A stretch of DNA of 64,000 bases from Gordonia sp. SL306 (GTDB taxonomy: Bacteria; Actinomycetota; Actinomycetes; Mycobacteriales; Mycobacteriaceae), in contig NZ_CP113063.1 in NCBI RefSeq assembly GCF_026625785.1, positions 2,852,001-2,916,000 on the forward strand, written 5' to 3'. The notes below the pieces were generated by a model. It was not told the DNA's origin and searched no databases. It was given only the letters and a program-made list of their open reading frames with translations. Position 1 is the stretch's first letter. The number at the start of each line of letters is the position of its first letter. Position numbers and translations under genes: made by a program. Below, in pieces: positions 1 through 8,590 of this stretch.

Positions 1-420
1 CATCCGGCAGTCGTGACGATCGCGAAGATCGTCGGCGGCGGCTATGTCATCGTGCTCGGGCTGATGGCGGCGCGCCGGTGCCTGCGGAGCAGCGAGGCCA
101 TCGTGACCAATGCAGGCGAGGCGAACACGGTGAGCCGGTGGGCGGCGGTTGGGATGACGCTGGCCCTCACGTGGCTCAACCCGCACGTCTATCTGGACAC
201 GGTGCTCACCATGGGCGCCATCGCGAACAGCCATGGAAATGCCAAGTGGGCGTTCGCCATCGGCGCCTGCCTCGCGAGCCTCCTGTGGTTCGCATCGCTC
301 GGCGGAGGTGCGACGAGACTTGCCCGCCACTTCGCGTCACCGAGGTCGTGGCGGATGCTCGACGCGGTCGTCGCGGTCGTGATGCTCGCGATGGGGGCGA
401 TGCTGATCGCGTCGGTGTGA
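1..420 (+). CDS. LysE/ArgO-family amino acid exporter (3' part)
   Basis: The frame is open from the first base, so the gene starts upstream and only about 139 C-terminal residues are seen. The visible part has three hydrophobic stretches. A glycine-rich helix followed by a basic loop (AARRCLR), then TLALTWLNPHVYLDT, is typical of the middle of LysE/ArgO exporters, where the N-P pair lies in a membrane helix. Members export basic amino acids or similar small molecules across the cytoplasmic membrane. Substrate cannot be judged. A GTG at 13 is internal, not a start. The gene ends shortly before a tandem palindromic repeat. Confidence 0.75.
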   Translation, partial: HPAVVTIAKIVGGGYVIVLGLMAARRCLRSSEAIVTNAGEANTVSRWAAVGMTLALTWLNPHVYLDTVLTMGAIANSHGNAKWAFAIGACLASLLWFASLGGGATRLARHFASPRSWRMLDAVVAVVMLAMGAMLIASV

Positions 421-424
421 GGCC

Positions 425-486
425 GCAGGCTCGCTCCTCAGGGATCGGGTGATTCGCTCGCAGGCTCGCTCCTGAGGGATCCGGTG
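425..486. repeat. Tandem pair of CTCGCTCCT-type intergenic repeats (family B)
   Basis: Two 27-bp copies at 425-451 and 460-486 read GCAGGCTCGCTCCT[C/G]AGGGATC[G/C]GGTG and differ at two positions. The same core returns at 8614-8624 and 21906-21920 and, diverged, at 51151-51159. The pair lies between two convergent genes. Confidence 0.7.
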
Positions 487-508
487 GCGTTCGCGGCGAG
501 GCGGGCCG

Positions 509-2749
509 TCACACCTTCGCCGGCTCGGGCTCCCAGAGATCCGGATCCACCTGGGTCTCGATCGGGATCTCGCGGATGGCGGAGCCCTCGACGTCGACGT
601 TGGGCACGATGCGGTCGAGCCAGCGGGGGAGCTTCCACGCGGTGTCGCCGAGCAGCGTGATGACCGCGGGCACCACGGCCATCCGGATGATGAACGCGTC
701 GAAGAACACCGCGGCGGCGAGTGCGAAGCCCATCATCTTCGCGATCGTGTCCGGTGCCAGCATGAACGCCGCGAACACGGAGATCATGATCACCGCCGCG
801 GACGCGACCACCCGGGCACCGTGCTGATAGCCGACGATGACGGACTCCTTGGCCGAGACGCCGTGCACGTATTCCTCACGCATTCGGGTCACCAGGAACA
901 CCTGGTAATCCATCGCCAGGCCGAACACCACGCCCACCAGGAAGATCGGCAGGAACGAGATGATCGGTTTGGTGTGGTCGATCAGGCCGAAGTCGCCCTC
1001 CTGGAAGATCGCCACGGTCGCGCCGAACGTCGCGCACACCGAGAACAGGAAACCGATGGTCGCGATGAGCGGGACCAGCAGCGACCGGAACACGATCGTC
1101 AGGATGATGAAGGCCAACCCGACCACGACGATCAGGAACGGGATCAACGCCGAACTGAGCTTCGACGAGATGTCCGACATGATCGCGGTCTGTCCGCCGA
1201 CGTTGACGGTGGCGCCGTCGGGCGACGTCGCGCCGTAGTCGCGGATCTGTTCCATCAGGTCGTGGGTCTGCGGACCGCTCGGCGACTGCTGCGGGGTGAC
1301 CGAGATGAGTGCGGCGTTCGCGCCCGCCTGCGGGTTCGCCGGGTCGGTGCCGTTGCCGATCCAGGTGATCTGGGCCGGATTGGCGACGTTGTCGAGGGTC
1401 TTGACCTTGTCGACGACGGCGGTCGCCGCTGGTGCCACGTCGCCGCCGTCTGCATCGCTGACCACCACCAGGAGCGGACCGTTCACGCCCTCGCCGAAGC
1501 CGCGATTGAGCAGCTGGGTGGCGGCGTATTCGCTGTCGGTGGTCGACTCCATCCCGAGTTCCATCTTGGTCATCGGGATGGCGGCGACGGCCAGGAGGAT
1601 GAGACCGATGATGGCCACCGGTAGCGGGTAGCGGGTGACGAACCGCGCGAACCGCAATCCGTTCGACGGCTGCGAGTCGGGTTCGTCGCCGTGCCGGATG
1701 CCCGGGATGCGGGGTTTGAACGCGAATCGGCCGAAGGCGCCGAGAAGCGCCGGGATCAGGGTGATCGCGCCCAGCACCGCGACGAGGACGGCCACGGCCG
1801 CGGCGACACCCATCTGGGTGATGAACGGGATCCCGACCACGGCGAGCGCGGCGACCGCGATCATCACCGTCAGGCCCGCGAACACGACGGCCGAACCCGC
1901 GGTCCCGACCGCCCGTCCGACCGCGGCCTCCCGACTGCCGCCGAGATTCAGCTCGGATCGATACCGGGACACGATGAACAGCGCGTAGTCGATCGACACG
2001 GCGATGCCGAGCATCGTGATGATCGTGGTCGCACTCTGCTGGACGTCGATGATCTTGGCGCTCAACGTGACCAACAGGATGGTGATCCCCACGCCCAGGA
2101 TGCCGGTGACGATCGGGATGAAAGCGGCGATCAGCGCGCCGAACGCGACGATCATGATCACGAAGGCGACCGCGAAGCCGAGCAGTTCGGACACACCACC
2201 CTGCTCGAACACCTGCATCAGCGAACCGGTGCCCTCGACTTCGAGGCCGCCGCCGCGGAAATCGGCCAGCAGGTCCTCGAACTGTTGCATGTCCGCACCG
2301 GTCAGGTCCTGAACCGGGATGTCCTGACGGATCTGGATCAGGCCGACCTTGCCGTTGTCGCCGAGGACGGCCGACGCCATTGCGGGGTTCTCCTGCGCCG
2401 CGGTCACCGGATTGACGACGGTCTGCGGCTCCAGGACCTTGGGCAGGGTCCGGGCCTTCTCGACCAGCGCGTCGATCTGCTGGGTGTGGTTGGCGAGCCC
2501 GTCGTCGGCGGCCACCAGGATGCTGGTCGACGCCTTGAGCTGCTGGTCGTTGATCGCCGAGAAGTCGGACTTCATCACCGACATCGCACGGTCCGAGTCG
2601 GTGCCGGGCAGTTCGAAGTCGGTGGAGAACTTGGGTGCGACCGCGCTGACGATCGCGCCGAGGGCGATGATCACGGCGAGCCAGACTCCGACGAACCACC
2701 ACTTGTGCCGGAACGTGAAACGCCCGAGCCGGTACAACCACAACGCCAC
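509..2749 (-). CDS. MMPL/RND-family transporter (746 aa)
   Basis: This is an RND-superfamily exporter of the MMPL family. It has an N-terminal membrane anchor, a large extracytoplasmic loop (about residues 40-190), a helix bundle, a second loop (about 400-520) and a second bundle. The proton-relay type Asp-Tyr pairs are visible in both halves (SIDYALFIVSRYR and AMDYQVFLVTRMREEY). The length of about 750 aa suits the smaller YdfJ/MmpL type rather than the lipid transporters MmpL3 or MmpL4. The start is GTG at 2749 behind GGGAGG with 5 nt spacing. It probably exports a lipid or hydrophobic compound; the substrate is unknown. It is the first of three MMPL genes in the window. Confidence 0.85.
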   Translation of the reverse strand: MALWLYRLGRFTFRHKWWFVGVWLAVIIALGAIVSAVAPKFSTDFELPGTDSDRAMSVMKSDFSAINDQQLKASTSILVAADDGLANHTQQIDALVEKARTLPKVLEPQTVVNPVTAAQENPAMASAVLGDNGKVGLIQIRQDIPVQDLTGADMQQFEDLLADFRGGGLEVEGTGSLMQVFEQGGVSELLGFAVAFVIMIVAFGALIAAFIPIVTGILGVGITILLVTLSAKIIDVQQSATTIITMLGIAVSIDYALFIVSRYRSELNLGGSREAAVGRAVGTAGSAVVFAGLTVMIAVAALAVVGIPFITQMGVAAAVAVLVAVLGAITLIPALLGAFGRFAFKPRIPGIRHGDEPDSQPSNGLRFARFVTRYPLPVAIIGLILLAVAAIPMTKMELGMESTTDSEYAATQLLNRGFGEGVNGPLLVVVSDADGGDVAPAATAVVDKVKTLDNVANPAQITWIGNGTDPANPQAGANAALISVTPQQSPSGPQTHDLMEQIRDYGATSPDGATVNVGGQTAIMSDISSKLSSALIPFLIVVVGLAFIILTIVFRSLLVPLIATIGFLFSVCATFGATVAIFQEGDFGLIDHTKPIISFLPIFLVGVVFGLAMDYQVFLVTRMREEYVHGVSAKESVIVGYQHGARVVASAAVIMISVFAAFMLAPDTIAKMMGFALAAAVFFDAFIIRMAVVPAVITLLGDTAWKLPRWLDRIVPNVDVEGSAIREIPIETQVDPDLWEPEPAKV

Positions 2750-3087
2750 GGCGACCTCCCAATCGATGTGACAGCCAGCGTATCGGGCTCCGCCCCGGAG
2801 ACCTGTGTGACAGCGGCCACTCGGGATGGGCGATCCCGTTCAGGTACCCATCATCGCCCCGATGAGCGTGGAGTGCCGACCGTGATCGGGATGTGTTGCT
2901 GCGGGTGTGCGAGGTCTCGATACGACTCCTCGCTGCGCTCGTCGTCTACTCGACCGGCGAGGGGGAGCCCCTGCTGTGCTCGTCGTCTACTCGACCGCCG
3001 AAAGGGCGGGGTATGCCTTGCTGGTCGAGTAGCTTCCGAGCGGAGCGAGGCAGCGTATCGAGACCCGGGTTCCGCGACCAGGGAAGC
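2750..3087. other. Gene-free stretch holding a family A palindromic repeat
   Basis: These 338 bases lie upstream of the MMPL gene and downstream of the MpaB gene, both on the minus strand. The right half is the repeat described at 2913-3065. In 2761-2912 I see no convincing ORF or clear promoter beyond the Shine-Dalgarno of the MMPL gene. Confidence 0.6.
2913..3065. repeat. Palindromic intergenic repeat, family A
   Basis: The outer arms GGTCTCGATACG (2913-2924) and CGTATCGAGACC (3054-3065) are perfect 12-bp inverted repeats. Inside are the motifs CTCGCTGCGCTCG and CTACTCGACC and, on the other arm, GGTCGAGTAG. The subunit with CTCGTCGTCTACTCGACC occurs twice in the left arm. The same design recurs at 19158-19328 and, as a half copy, at 27271-27350. 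Confidence 0.75.
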
Positions 3088-4005
3088 TCAGACCAGCGGT
3101 CGCTTGGTCCGGATCCGGAAGCGGACATCCCACAGCAACAGGTTGAACGGGAACTCGCGCATGGGTTTCGGAAGCCGGTTACAAATGGCGCGGGCGACCC
3201 TGTTGTGCGTGTCGAACACGACGCGCTGCCAGGGCTTGAACTCGAGGCCCATCTTGTCGCGGAAGTTCTCCGGCAGGAAGCCGATGGTCAGCAGCTCGAA
3301 CCACCAGCCGACCAGCACGCTGAACCAGCGCGGCATGAACTCCGCACGAGTGATGCTCATCAGGTGCTCGCGGATGACCGGATCGATCTCGAAGCTCTCG
3401 ACGGTCTCGTTCCAGTAGGTCTCGAAATCGGCCCGGGTCGCCGGCCACATCTCGCGCGGCACCTGCAGCGTGGTGCCGAGGACCGCGCCGTTCTGATAGG
3501 CCTCTTCGGTGATGTCGGCGGGATCGCCGTAGATCCGCTGCATGTCCTCCCAGCCCTTGTAGAGGCAGGCGGCCACCCACAGCTGCAGCCGGGGGTCGAA
3601 GGCGTTGTACTTCACCGGACTGTCCGCGCTCGACCGCACCTTCGCGTGCGCCTTGCCCACCGCCTTGCGGTAGGCCTTGCGATCGGCCGGACTGCCCATG
3701 ACCGCGACGGCGAGGTAGCTCAGCGTGGTGCGGGTGCGCTTGATCGGGTGCTTGAACAGGTTGCCGCTGTCGACCCGGCTCTCGTACACGCCGTATCCGA
3801 CCGCGGGCATGGCGAGCTGCATGATCACGTTGGCCGGCCCGGCGAGCGCGGAGATGCCCTTCATCTCGTTCATCCGGGTCGGCAGGGCATCGAGTTCGCC
3901 GCGGGTCATCCGGGCCGCCGGAGGCAGGTACTCGGTGTCCGGTGCGGTCGCCGAGTACGCAGCCGGCACCTCGACCTCGACGTCGACGATCGGATCAGTG
4001 CTCAC
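3088..4005 (-). CDS. Oxygenase MpaB family (DUF2236) protein
   Basis: The protein of about 305 aa matches the DUF2236 / MpaB family, heme-associated oxygenase-like proteins related to latex-clearing protein that are abundant in mycolate actinobacteria. It is alpha-helical with no signal peptide. The C-terminal region around FDTHNRVARAICNRLP is typical of the family. I prefer GTG 4005 as start because GGGAG lies 5 nt upstream; ATG at 4017 is the alternative and would add four residues. It is divergent from a TetR gene 108 bp away, so that regulator probably controls it. Its substrate is unknown. Confidence 0.75.
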   Translation of the reverse strand: MSTDPIVDVEVEVPAAYSATAPDTEYLPPAARMTRGELDALPTRMNEMKGISALAGPANVIMQLAMPAVGYGVYESRVDSGNLFKHPIKRTRTTLSYLAVAVMGSPADRKAYRKAVGKAHAKVRSSADSPVKYNAFDPRLQLWVAACLYKGWEDMQRIYGDPADITEEAYQNGAVLGTTLQVPREMWPATRADFETYWNETVESFEIDPVIREHLMSITRAEFMPRWFSVLVGWWFELLTIGFLPENFRDKMGLEFKPWQRVVFDTHNRVARAICNRLPKPMREFPFNLLLWDVRFRIRTKRPLV

Positions 4006-4079
4006 CAGGTCTCCCATGTTTGCTCGGACAGTTCATGACCATCACGCATTCTGACAACGTGCGTATTCTCTTTCATTCA

Positions 4080-4092
4080 ACGATGTCATCGT
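4080..4092. promoter_or_regulatory. Candidate TetR operator
   Basis: ACGATG-T-CATCGT is a perfect 13-bp inverted repeat in the 108-bp gap between the divergent MpaB and TetR genes. A -10-like TATTCT lies at 4063-4068 on the plus strand. Such a site would let the TetR protein repress both genes. Confidence 0.4.
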
Positions 4093-4113
4093 CATCGGTG
4101 TCAAGATGGACGT

Positions 4114-4782
4114 GTGGCGAGCACCTCCGAGGCCAGGTCGACCGGCTCATCGAGTACCGGCGGCAGATTGCGTGCCTACGGCGGTGAGGACGGCGGCAGC
4201 CGCGTCGCCCGCCGTCGGGCCACACTGGTCGACGCCGCACTCGAACTGCTCGGCGCATCGGACGGCGGGTCGGTCACGGTTCGCGGTGTGTGCCGGGAGG
4301 CGGGTCTCACCACGCGCTACTTCTACGAGAGTTTCGACTCGATCGAGGCGCTGGTGAGTGCCACGTTCGACGAGGTGATCGCCGAGATCTCCGAGGATGC
4401 GCTCGCCGCGTTCGGCGCAGGCGACGGGGTCGAGGGCAAGGTGGCCGGTGCGATCGCCACCATCGTGCGCATCATCGACGAGGATCGCCGCAAGGGGCGT
4501 CTGCTGTTCTCCCAGTCATTGCTGAGCCCGACCATCGCGGCCAAGCGGATGGAGTCCACCGCCCTGTTCGCCGGACTGACGTTGCAGTCGGCGTCGGGAG
4601 TGCTGGAGGTCAGGTCGCATCCGAAGGCGCTGGCCGCCGCCCATTTCCAGGTCGGTGGTCTTGCCCACCTGCTGGCCGCGTGGCTCGACGGCCACCTGGA
4701 CCTCGAGCGCGACGGCGTCGTCGAGGTCAGCGTCGGGTTGATGATGGCCATCGCCGACGGCGTGGAACGGTTCGGCGCGTAG
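4114..4782 (+). CDS. TetR/AcrR family transcriptional regulator
   Basis: This 222-aa protein has an N-terminal TetR helix-turn-helix at about residues 30-75, with the recognition helix in GVCREAGLTTRYFYESF. The all-helical ligand-binding half is family-specific and gives no ligand. The start is GTG 4114; the first 25 residues are low-complexity (Ser/Gly/Arg), so a later start is possible. It probably represses the divergent MpaB oxygenase gene and itself. Confidence 0.8.
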   Translation: MASTSEARSTGSSSTGGRLRAYGGEDGGSRVARRRATLVDAALELLGASDGGSVTVRGVCREAGLTTRYFYESFDSIEALVSATFDEVIAEISEDALAAFGAGDGVEGKVAGAIATIVRIIDEDRRKGRLLFSQSLLSPTIAAKRMESTALFAGLTLQSASGVLEVRSHPKALAAAHFQVGGLAHLLAAWLDGHLDLERDGVVEVSVGLMMAIADGVERFGA

Positions 4783-4830
4783 GGATCGATACATGTGTCG
4801 CCGCTGCACCGCCATACCCATGAGGACGCT

Positions 4831-5496
4831 ATGTTGGATGCCATGAGTAGTGGAGCCGGCGAGGCGGAGGTGCGGCCACACTCCATCGGCGAATGGCGAG
4901 ACTACGGTGAGCCGGAGCTCCCGGTGCCGTTGGCCGCGGCGCTGGCCGCGTTCGCCGAGCAGGGTTATCACGGAACGTCGGTGCGAGAGATCGCCTCCCG
5001 CGCGAATCTTTCTGTACCAGGGCTCTATCACCACTATCCGTCGAAACAGTCGTTGCTCCAGGGTTTGCTGGAACGGACCATGACCGACCTGTTGAGTCGG
5101 TCCGAACGTGCCATCTCCGAGGCGGGTGACCGTCCGATCGACCAGTTCGACGCCGTCGTCGAGTCGCTCCTGAGGTTCCACATGTACCGGCGCGAACAGG
5201 CGTTCGTGGGGTCCACCGAGATCCGCAGTCTCGACGACAGCTACCGGCAGACCTACATCGGGCATCGAGACCGGCAACAGCACATGGTCGACGAAGTCGT
5301 GTTCGCCGGGGTGGAGGCCGGGGTGTTCTCCACCCGGTATCCCAAGGACGCGAGTCGGGCCGTCGCCACGATGTGTGTCGGGGTGTCGACATGGTTCAAA
5401 CTCGACGGTGAACTCGGCGCCGACGAACTCATCTCCCGCAACCTGCAGCTCGCGCGGGCTCTTGTCGGCTACCGCACCGACGCCGGTTCGGACTGA
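4831..5496 (+). CDS. TetR family regulator of the downstream acyl-CoA operon
   Basis: The protein is 221 aa from ATG 4831. I chose that start because GAGGA lies 4 nt upstream; in-frame GTG 4795 and ATG 4843 are alternatives. The HTH is at about residues 35-80 (GTSVREIASRANLSVPGLYHHY, an N-terminal arrangement common in regulators of fatty-acid and sterol degradation such as KstR2). It is followed on the same strand, 103 bp later, by acyl-CoA dehydrogenase, kinase and SDR genes with a palindrome in front of them. The natural inference is ligand-relieved repression of that operon, with an acyl-CoA as ligand. Confidence 0.8.
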   Translation: MLDAMSSGAGEAEVRPHSIGEWRDYGEPELPVPLAAALAAFAEQGYHGTSVREIASRANLSVPGLYHHYPSKQSLLQGLLERTMTDLLSRSERAISEAGDRPIDQFDAVVESLLRFHMYRREQAFVGSTEIRSLDDSYRQTYIGHRDRQQHMVDEVVFAGVEAGVFSTRYPKDASRAVATMCVGVSTWFKLDGELGADELISRNLQLARALVGYRTDAGSD

Positions 5497-5560
5497 ATCG
5501 GCCGCTGGTGACCTCGGCCTGACTTGACCGGCGCCGTTCCGGCTGGCATCGTGACGGGCG

Positions 5561-5576
5561 CCGAACGATCGCTCGG
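5561..5576. promoter_or_regulatory. Candidate TetR operator before the ACAD operon
   Basis: CCGAACGATCGCTCGG is a 16-bp palindrome centred on CGATCG with one mismatched pair. It lies 24 bp before the acyl-CoA dehydrogenase start and just after the TetR gene, a fitting place for that regulator. Confidence 0.45.
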
Positions 5577-5599
5577 TCGGCGAACCATGAGGAGATCCG

Positions 5600-6832
5600 A
5601 TGCCCGTTGACCTGAGCTACGCCCCGGACGTCTCGGAGATCGTCGACAAGACGAGCCGATTCGTGCGCGACCACGTCCTGCCGATCGAGAACGCCCACGG
5701 CGGAGACATCACCGCGGCCGGTGGTGACGAACTGCGTCGGGAACTCAACGCCAAGGCGAAGGCGGAGGGCATCTTCGCGCCGCACGCGCCGGTGGAGTTC
5801 GGCGGGCTCGGTCTGAACATGTCCGACCGCGCACCGGTCTTCGCGGCTGCCGGATACTCGACCTTCGGGCCGGTGGCATTGCACATCGGCGCGCCGGACG
5901 AGGGCAATGTCCACATGCTCGCGCACGTGGCGAGCGACGAGCAGAAGCACAAGTACCTCGCCCCGCTCGCGACCGGTGACGTCCGGTCGGCGTTCGCGAT
6001 GACGGAGCCCTCCCCGGGGGCGGGTTCGGATCCCAATGCGTTGCGCACCAGTGCCGTCAAGGTTGACGGCGGCTGGAAGATCAACGGCGAGAAGCGTTTC
6101 ATCACCGGCGCCGAGGGGGCCGGTTTCTTCATCATCATGGCTCGGACCGCAGGTGCACCCGGCGACCGCGGCGGTGCCACGATGTTCCTCGCCCCGGCCG
6201 AGACCGCCGGGATCTCCGTGGACCGCCACATCGTGACGACGGACCGCTCGATGATCGGCGGGCACTGCGAGGTCAGCTTCACCGACGTCTTCGTCCCGGA
6301 CGAGGACATCCTCGGCGAGGTCGACGAGGGCTACCGCTACGCGCAGGTGCGATTGGGCCCGGCGCGGATGACCCACGTGATGCGGTGGTTTGGCTCGGCG
6401 CAGCGTTGTCACGATGTCGCCGTCGACTACGTGTCACGACGAGAAGGGTTCGGCGGCAAGCTCGGCGACCTCGGCATGATCCAGCAGATGGTCGCCGACA
6501 ACGAGATCGATCTGGCTGCGAGTACCGCACTGCTGGTCAAGGCCTGCCACGAACTCGACCTGGGTAACCACGCGTCGAACGAGACGTCGATCGCCAAGAC
6601 CTTTGCCGCGGAGGCATACACGCGGATCGCCGATCGCAGTATCCAGATGTGTGGCGGAATGGGCGTCTCCGACGACCTGCCGCTGGCGCGGCTGCAGCGT
6701 GAACTGCGCCCGTTCCGGATCTACGACGGTCCGTCGGAGGTACACCGTTGGGCGATCGCGCGCCGTACGATCGGCCGGGCACGCAAGGCGGCCCGGTCGG
6801 CAGACACCGCCGCGTCGGAGTCGAGCCGGTGA
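5600..6832 (+). CDS. Acyl-CoA dehydrogenase, ACAD10/11-like
   Basis: This 410-aa flavoprotein has the acyl-CoA dehydrogenase fold: an N-terminal helical domain, the middle beta domain with AFAMTEPSPGAGSDP and KRFITGAEGAG, and a C-terminal helical domain ending in CGGMGVSDDLPLAR and IYDGPSEVHR. The position of the usual catalytic Glu (Y-E-G-T in MCAD) reads Y-D-G-P. That is the form I associate with the ACAD10/11 group and LvaC-like enzymes, which act on 4-phospho-acyl-CoA instead of simply oxidising acyl-CoA. ATG 5600 follows GGAG with 5 nt spacing. The stop overlaps the next start by 4 nt, indicating translational coupling to the kinase gene. The alternative is an ordinary fatty acyl-CoA dehydrogenase. 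Confidence 0.8.
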   Translation: MPVDLSYAPDVSEIVDKTSRFVRDHVLPIENAHGGDITAAGGDELRRELNAKAKAEGIFAPHAPVEFGGLGLNMSDRAPVFAAAGYSTFGPVALHIGAPDEGNVHMLAHVASDEQKHKYLAPLATGDVRSAFAMTEPSPGAGSDPNALRTSAVKVDGGWKINGEKRFITGAEGAGFFIIMARTAGAPGDRGGATMFLAPAETAGISVDRHIVTTDRSMIGGHCEVSFTDVFVPDEDILGEVDEGYRYAQVRLGPARMTHVMRWFGSAQRCHDVAVDYVSRREGFGGKLGDLGMIQQMVADNEIDLAASTALLVKACHELDLGNHASNETSIAKTFAAEAYTRIADRSIQMCGGMGVSDDLPLARLQRELRPFRIYDGPSEVHRWAIARRTIGRARKAARSADTAASESSR

Positions 6833-7857
6833 GCGAACATCCGGCGCTCAATTCGGTTCTGCTGCGTGACTTCCTGGTCGGTCGGGGAGTCGACGTGGTC
6901 GGCGACCTCCGCGTGGATCTCATCAGCGGCGGCAAATCCAATCTGACGTTCAGTGTGCGCGATGACCGGACTCACTGGGTGGTGCGGCGCCCGCCGACGA
7001 GTGGGCTCACCCCGTCGGCGCACGACATGAATCGCGAATGGGCCGTGACGAGCGCCCTCCAGCAGACCGACGTCCCGGTGGCGCGGACCGTGGCGATCGA
7101 CTCCGACGGGGAGGTCTTCGGCGCTCCGTTCACGGTGGTCGAGTTCGTGGACGGGCCGGTCATCCGGACGGCCGATGATCTGAAGGCGTTGTCGGACAGT
7201 GATGTCGAACGCAACCTCGACGGTCTCGTGGAGACGCTGGCCCGGCTGCACGACGTCGACTACCAGGCTGTCGGGCTCGGCGAGTTCGGTCGGCCGGATG
7301 GCTTCGTCGCACGCCAGGTGAAGCTGTGGGCCCGTCAGTGGGGGCACGTGAAGAGCCGCGAGCTCGACGATGTCGACAGGCTCGTCGCCGCTCTGGCCGA
7401 GCGCGTGCCGACCGAGGCGCGCAATACCATCGTGCACGGCGATTACCGGGTGGACAACACCATCACATCGGCCGACGACCCGGGAGTTGTCCGGGCGGTG
7501 GTGGATTGGGAGTTGTCGACGCTCGGCGACCCGCTCACCGACATCGCGCTCATGTGTGTGTACCGCCGTCCCGGTTTCGACCAGGTGGTCGGCTTCGAAG
7601 CGGCCTGGACCAGCGACCGTTATCCGTCGGCCGACGACATCGCGCAGCGCTACGCCACGCGGACCGGACGTGATCTGGGGGACTGGGACTTCTACCTGGC
7701 CCTGGCGAATCTGAAGCTCGGAGTGGTCGCGGAGGGCATTGCGCATCGGGCGCGTGCCGGCGCATCGTCAGACGGCGCCGAGAGCGCGGGCGAGGCGACC
7801 GCGGAATTCGTTGCCGCGGGTCTCGAACAGCTGAGGGGGACACGGAATGTCGGATGA
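6829..7857 (+). CDS. APH-like phosphotransferase (putative 4-hydroxyacyl-CoA kinase)
   Basis: This 342-aa protein of the aminoglycoside-phosphotransferase/choline-kinase fold has the catalytic loop HGDYRVDNT at about residue 203 and the metal-binding D of VVDWELSTLGDP at about 225. GTG 6829 overlaps the dehydrogenase stop (GTGA). Although such proteins are often annotated as antibiotic kinases or, in mycobacteria, as FadE36, the tight coupling to an ACAD gene points to the kinase half of the animal ACAD10/11 fusions and to LvaA. Those enzymes phosphorylate the 4-hydroxyl of hydroxyacyl-CoA. No LvaB-like small partner is seen. Confidence 0.8.
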   Translation: MSEHPALNSVLLRDFLVGRGVDVVGDLRVDLISGGKSNLTFSVRDDRTHWVVRRPPTSGLTPSAHDMNREWAVTSALQQTDVPVARTVAIDSDGEVFGAPFTVVEFVDGPVIRTADDLKALSDSDVERNLDGLVETLARLHDVDYQAVGLGEFGRPDGFVARQVKLWARQWGHVKSRELDDVDRLVAALAERVPTEARNTIVHGDYRVDNTITSADDPGVVRAVVDWELSTLGDPLTDIALMCVYRRPGFDQVVGFEAAWTSDRYPSADDIAQRYATRTGRDLGDWDFYLALANLKLGVVAEGIAHRARAGASSDGAESAGEATAEFVAAGLEQLRGTRNVG

Positions 7858-8584
7858 CAAGGTCGCGTTGGTGACCGGCGCCTCGCGGGGGATCGGTGCG
7901 GCGATCGCCGAGCGGTTCGCCGCGGACGGGTGGGGTCTGACGATCAGTTCGCGTGGTCGAGAAGCGTTGGAGCAGAGGGCCGGTGAGCTCTCGGAGCTCG
8001 GGGCGAGCCGGGTCGAGGTGATCCCGGCGGACATGACCGACGCCGATGCCGTCGCTGCTCTGGCGGCGGGCCATGCCGAGGCATTCGGCAGGTGCGATGC
8101 CCTGGTGATCAACGCCGGGATGGGGCAGAAGGGTGCCATCGCGGAACTGCCGGTTCGTCGATTCGACCGCCTCTATCAGGTGAATGTCCGTGCGCCGTAC
8201 ATTCTCTTGCAGTCACTGCTGCCGACGCTGCGTGCCACAGCGGAGACGAACGGCGTGGCGAAGGTGATCGCCGTCGCGTCGATCACCGGCGTCTACCCCG
8301 AGCCGGAGCTGTCGGCATACGGGTCGACGAAGGCGGCGCTGATCTCGCTGTGCGAGACGTTCAACCTCGAGGAGTCGTTGAACGGGGTGAGTGCGACGGC
8401 CATCGCACCCGGATATGTCGACACGGACATGTCCGACTGGCTGAAGGAGCAGGTCCCGGGCGAGGAGATGATCACCGTCGGTGATGTCGCGACCATCGCA
8501 CACTCGGTCACTGCGCTGTCGCGATATGCCGTGTTGCCCAACGTGATCCTCACCAGGCCGGGGACGAACCTGCATCGGGCGTGA
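7847..8584 (+). CDS. Short-chain dehydrogenase/reductase
   Basis: This 245-aa classical SDR shows the cofactor motif TGASRGIG (residues 9-16), NAG near 90, the active-site Ser in VASITG and YGSTK (Tyr about 158, Lys about 162). Cofactor choice is not clear; the Arg after the second beta strand (SSRGREAL) suggests NADPH. The start at 7847 lies 11 nt inside the kinase gene and follows GGGGACACGGA. In a 4-hydroxyacyl-CoA pathway it could play the LvaD-like role of interconverting keto- and hydroxyacyl-CoA; that assignment is inference from the operon only. Confidence 0.85.
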   Translation: MSDDKVALVTGASRGIGAAIAERFAADGWGLTISSRGREALEQRAGELSELGASRVEVIPADMTDADAVAALAAGHAEAFGRCDALVINAGMGQKGAIAELPVRRFDRLYQVNVRAPYILLQSLLPTLRATAETNGVAKVIAVASITGVYPEPELSAYGSTKAALISLCETFNLEESLNGVSATAIAPGYVDTDMSDWLKEQVPGEEMITVGDVATIAHSVTALSRYAVLPNVILTRPGTNLHRA

Positions 8585-8590
8585 CAGTGG

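Noticed and set aside
509-2749. Minus- and plus-strand long frames overlapping the MMPL genes
   Set aside because: High G+C gives long open shadows in other frames; their translations are Arg/Pro/Ala-rich and carry no domain signature.
2913-3065. CRISPR array or insertion sequence
   Set aside because: The repeats are inverted rather than regularly spaced direct repeats, and no transposase or cas gene is present.
6829-7857. Aminoglycoside resistance gene
   Set aside because: The kinase fold is shared, but operon coupling to an acyl-CoA dehydrogenase and SDR argues for acyl-CoA metabolism.
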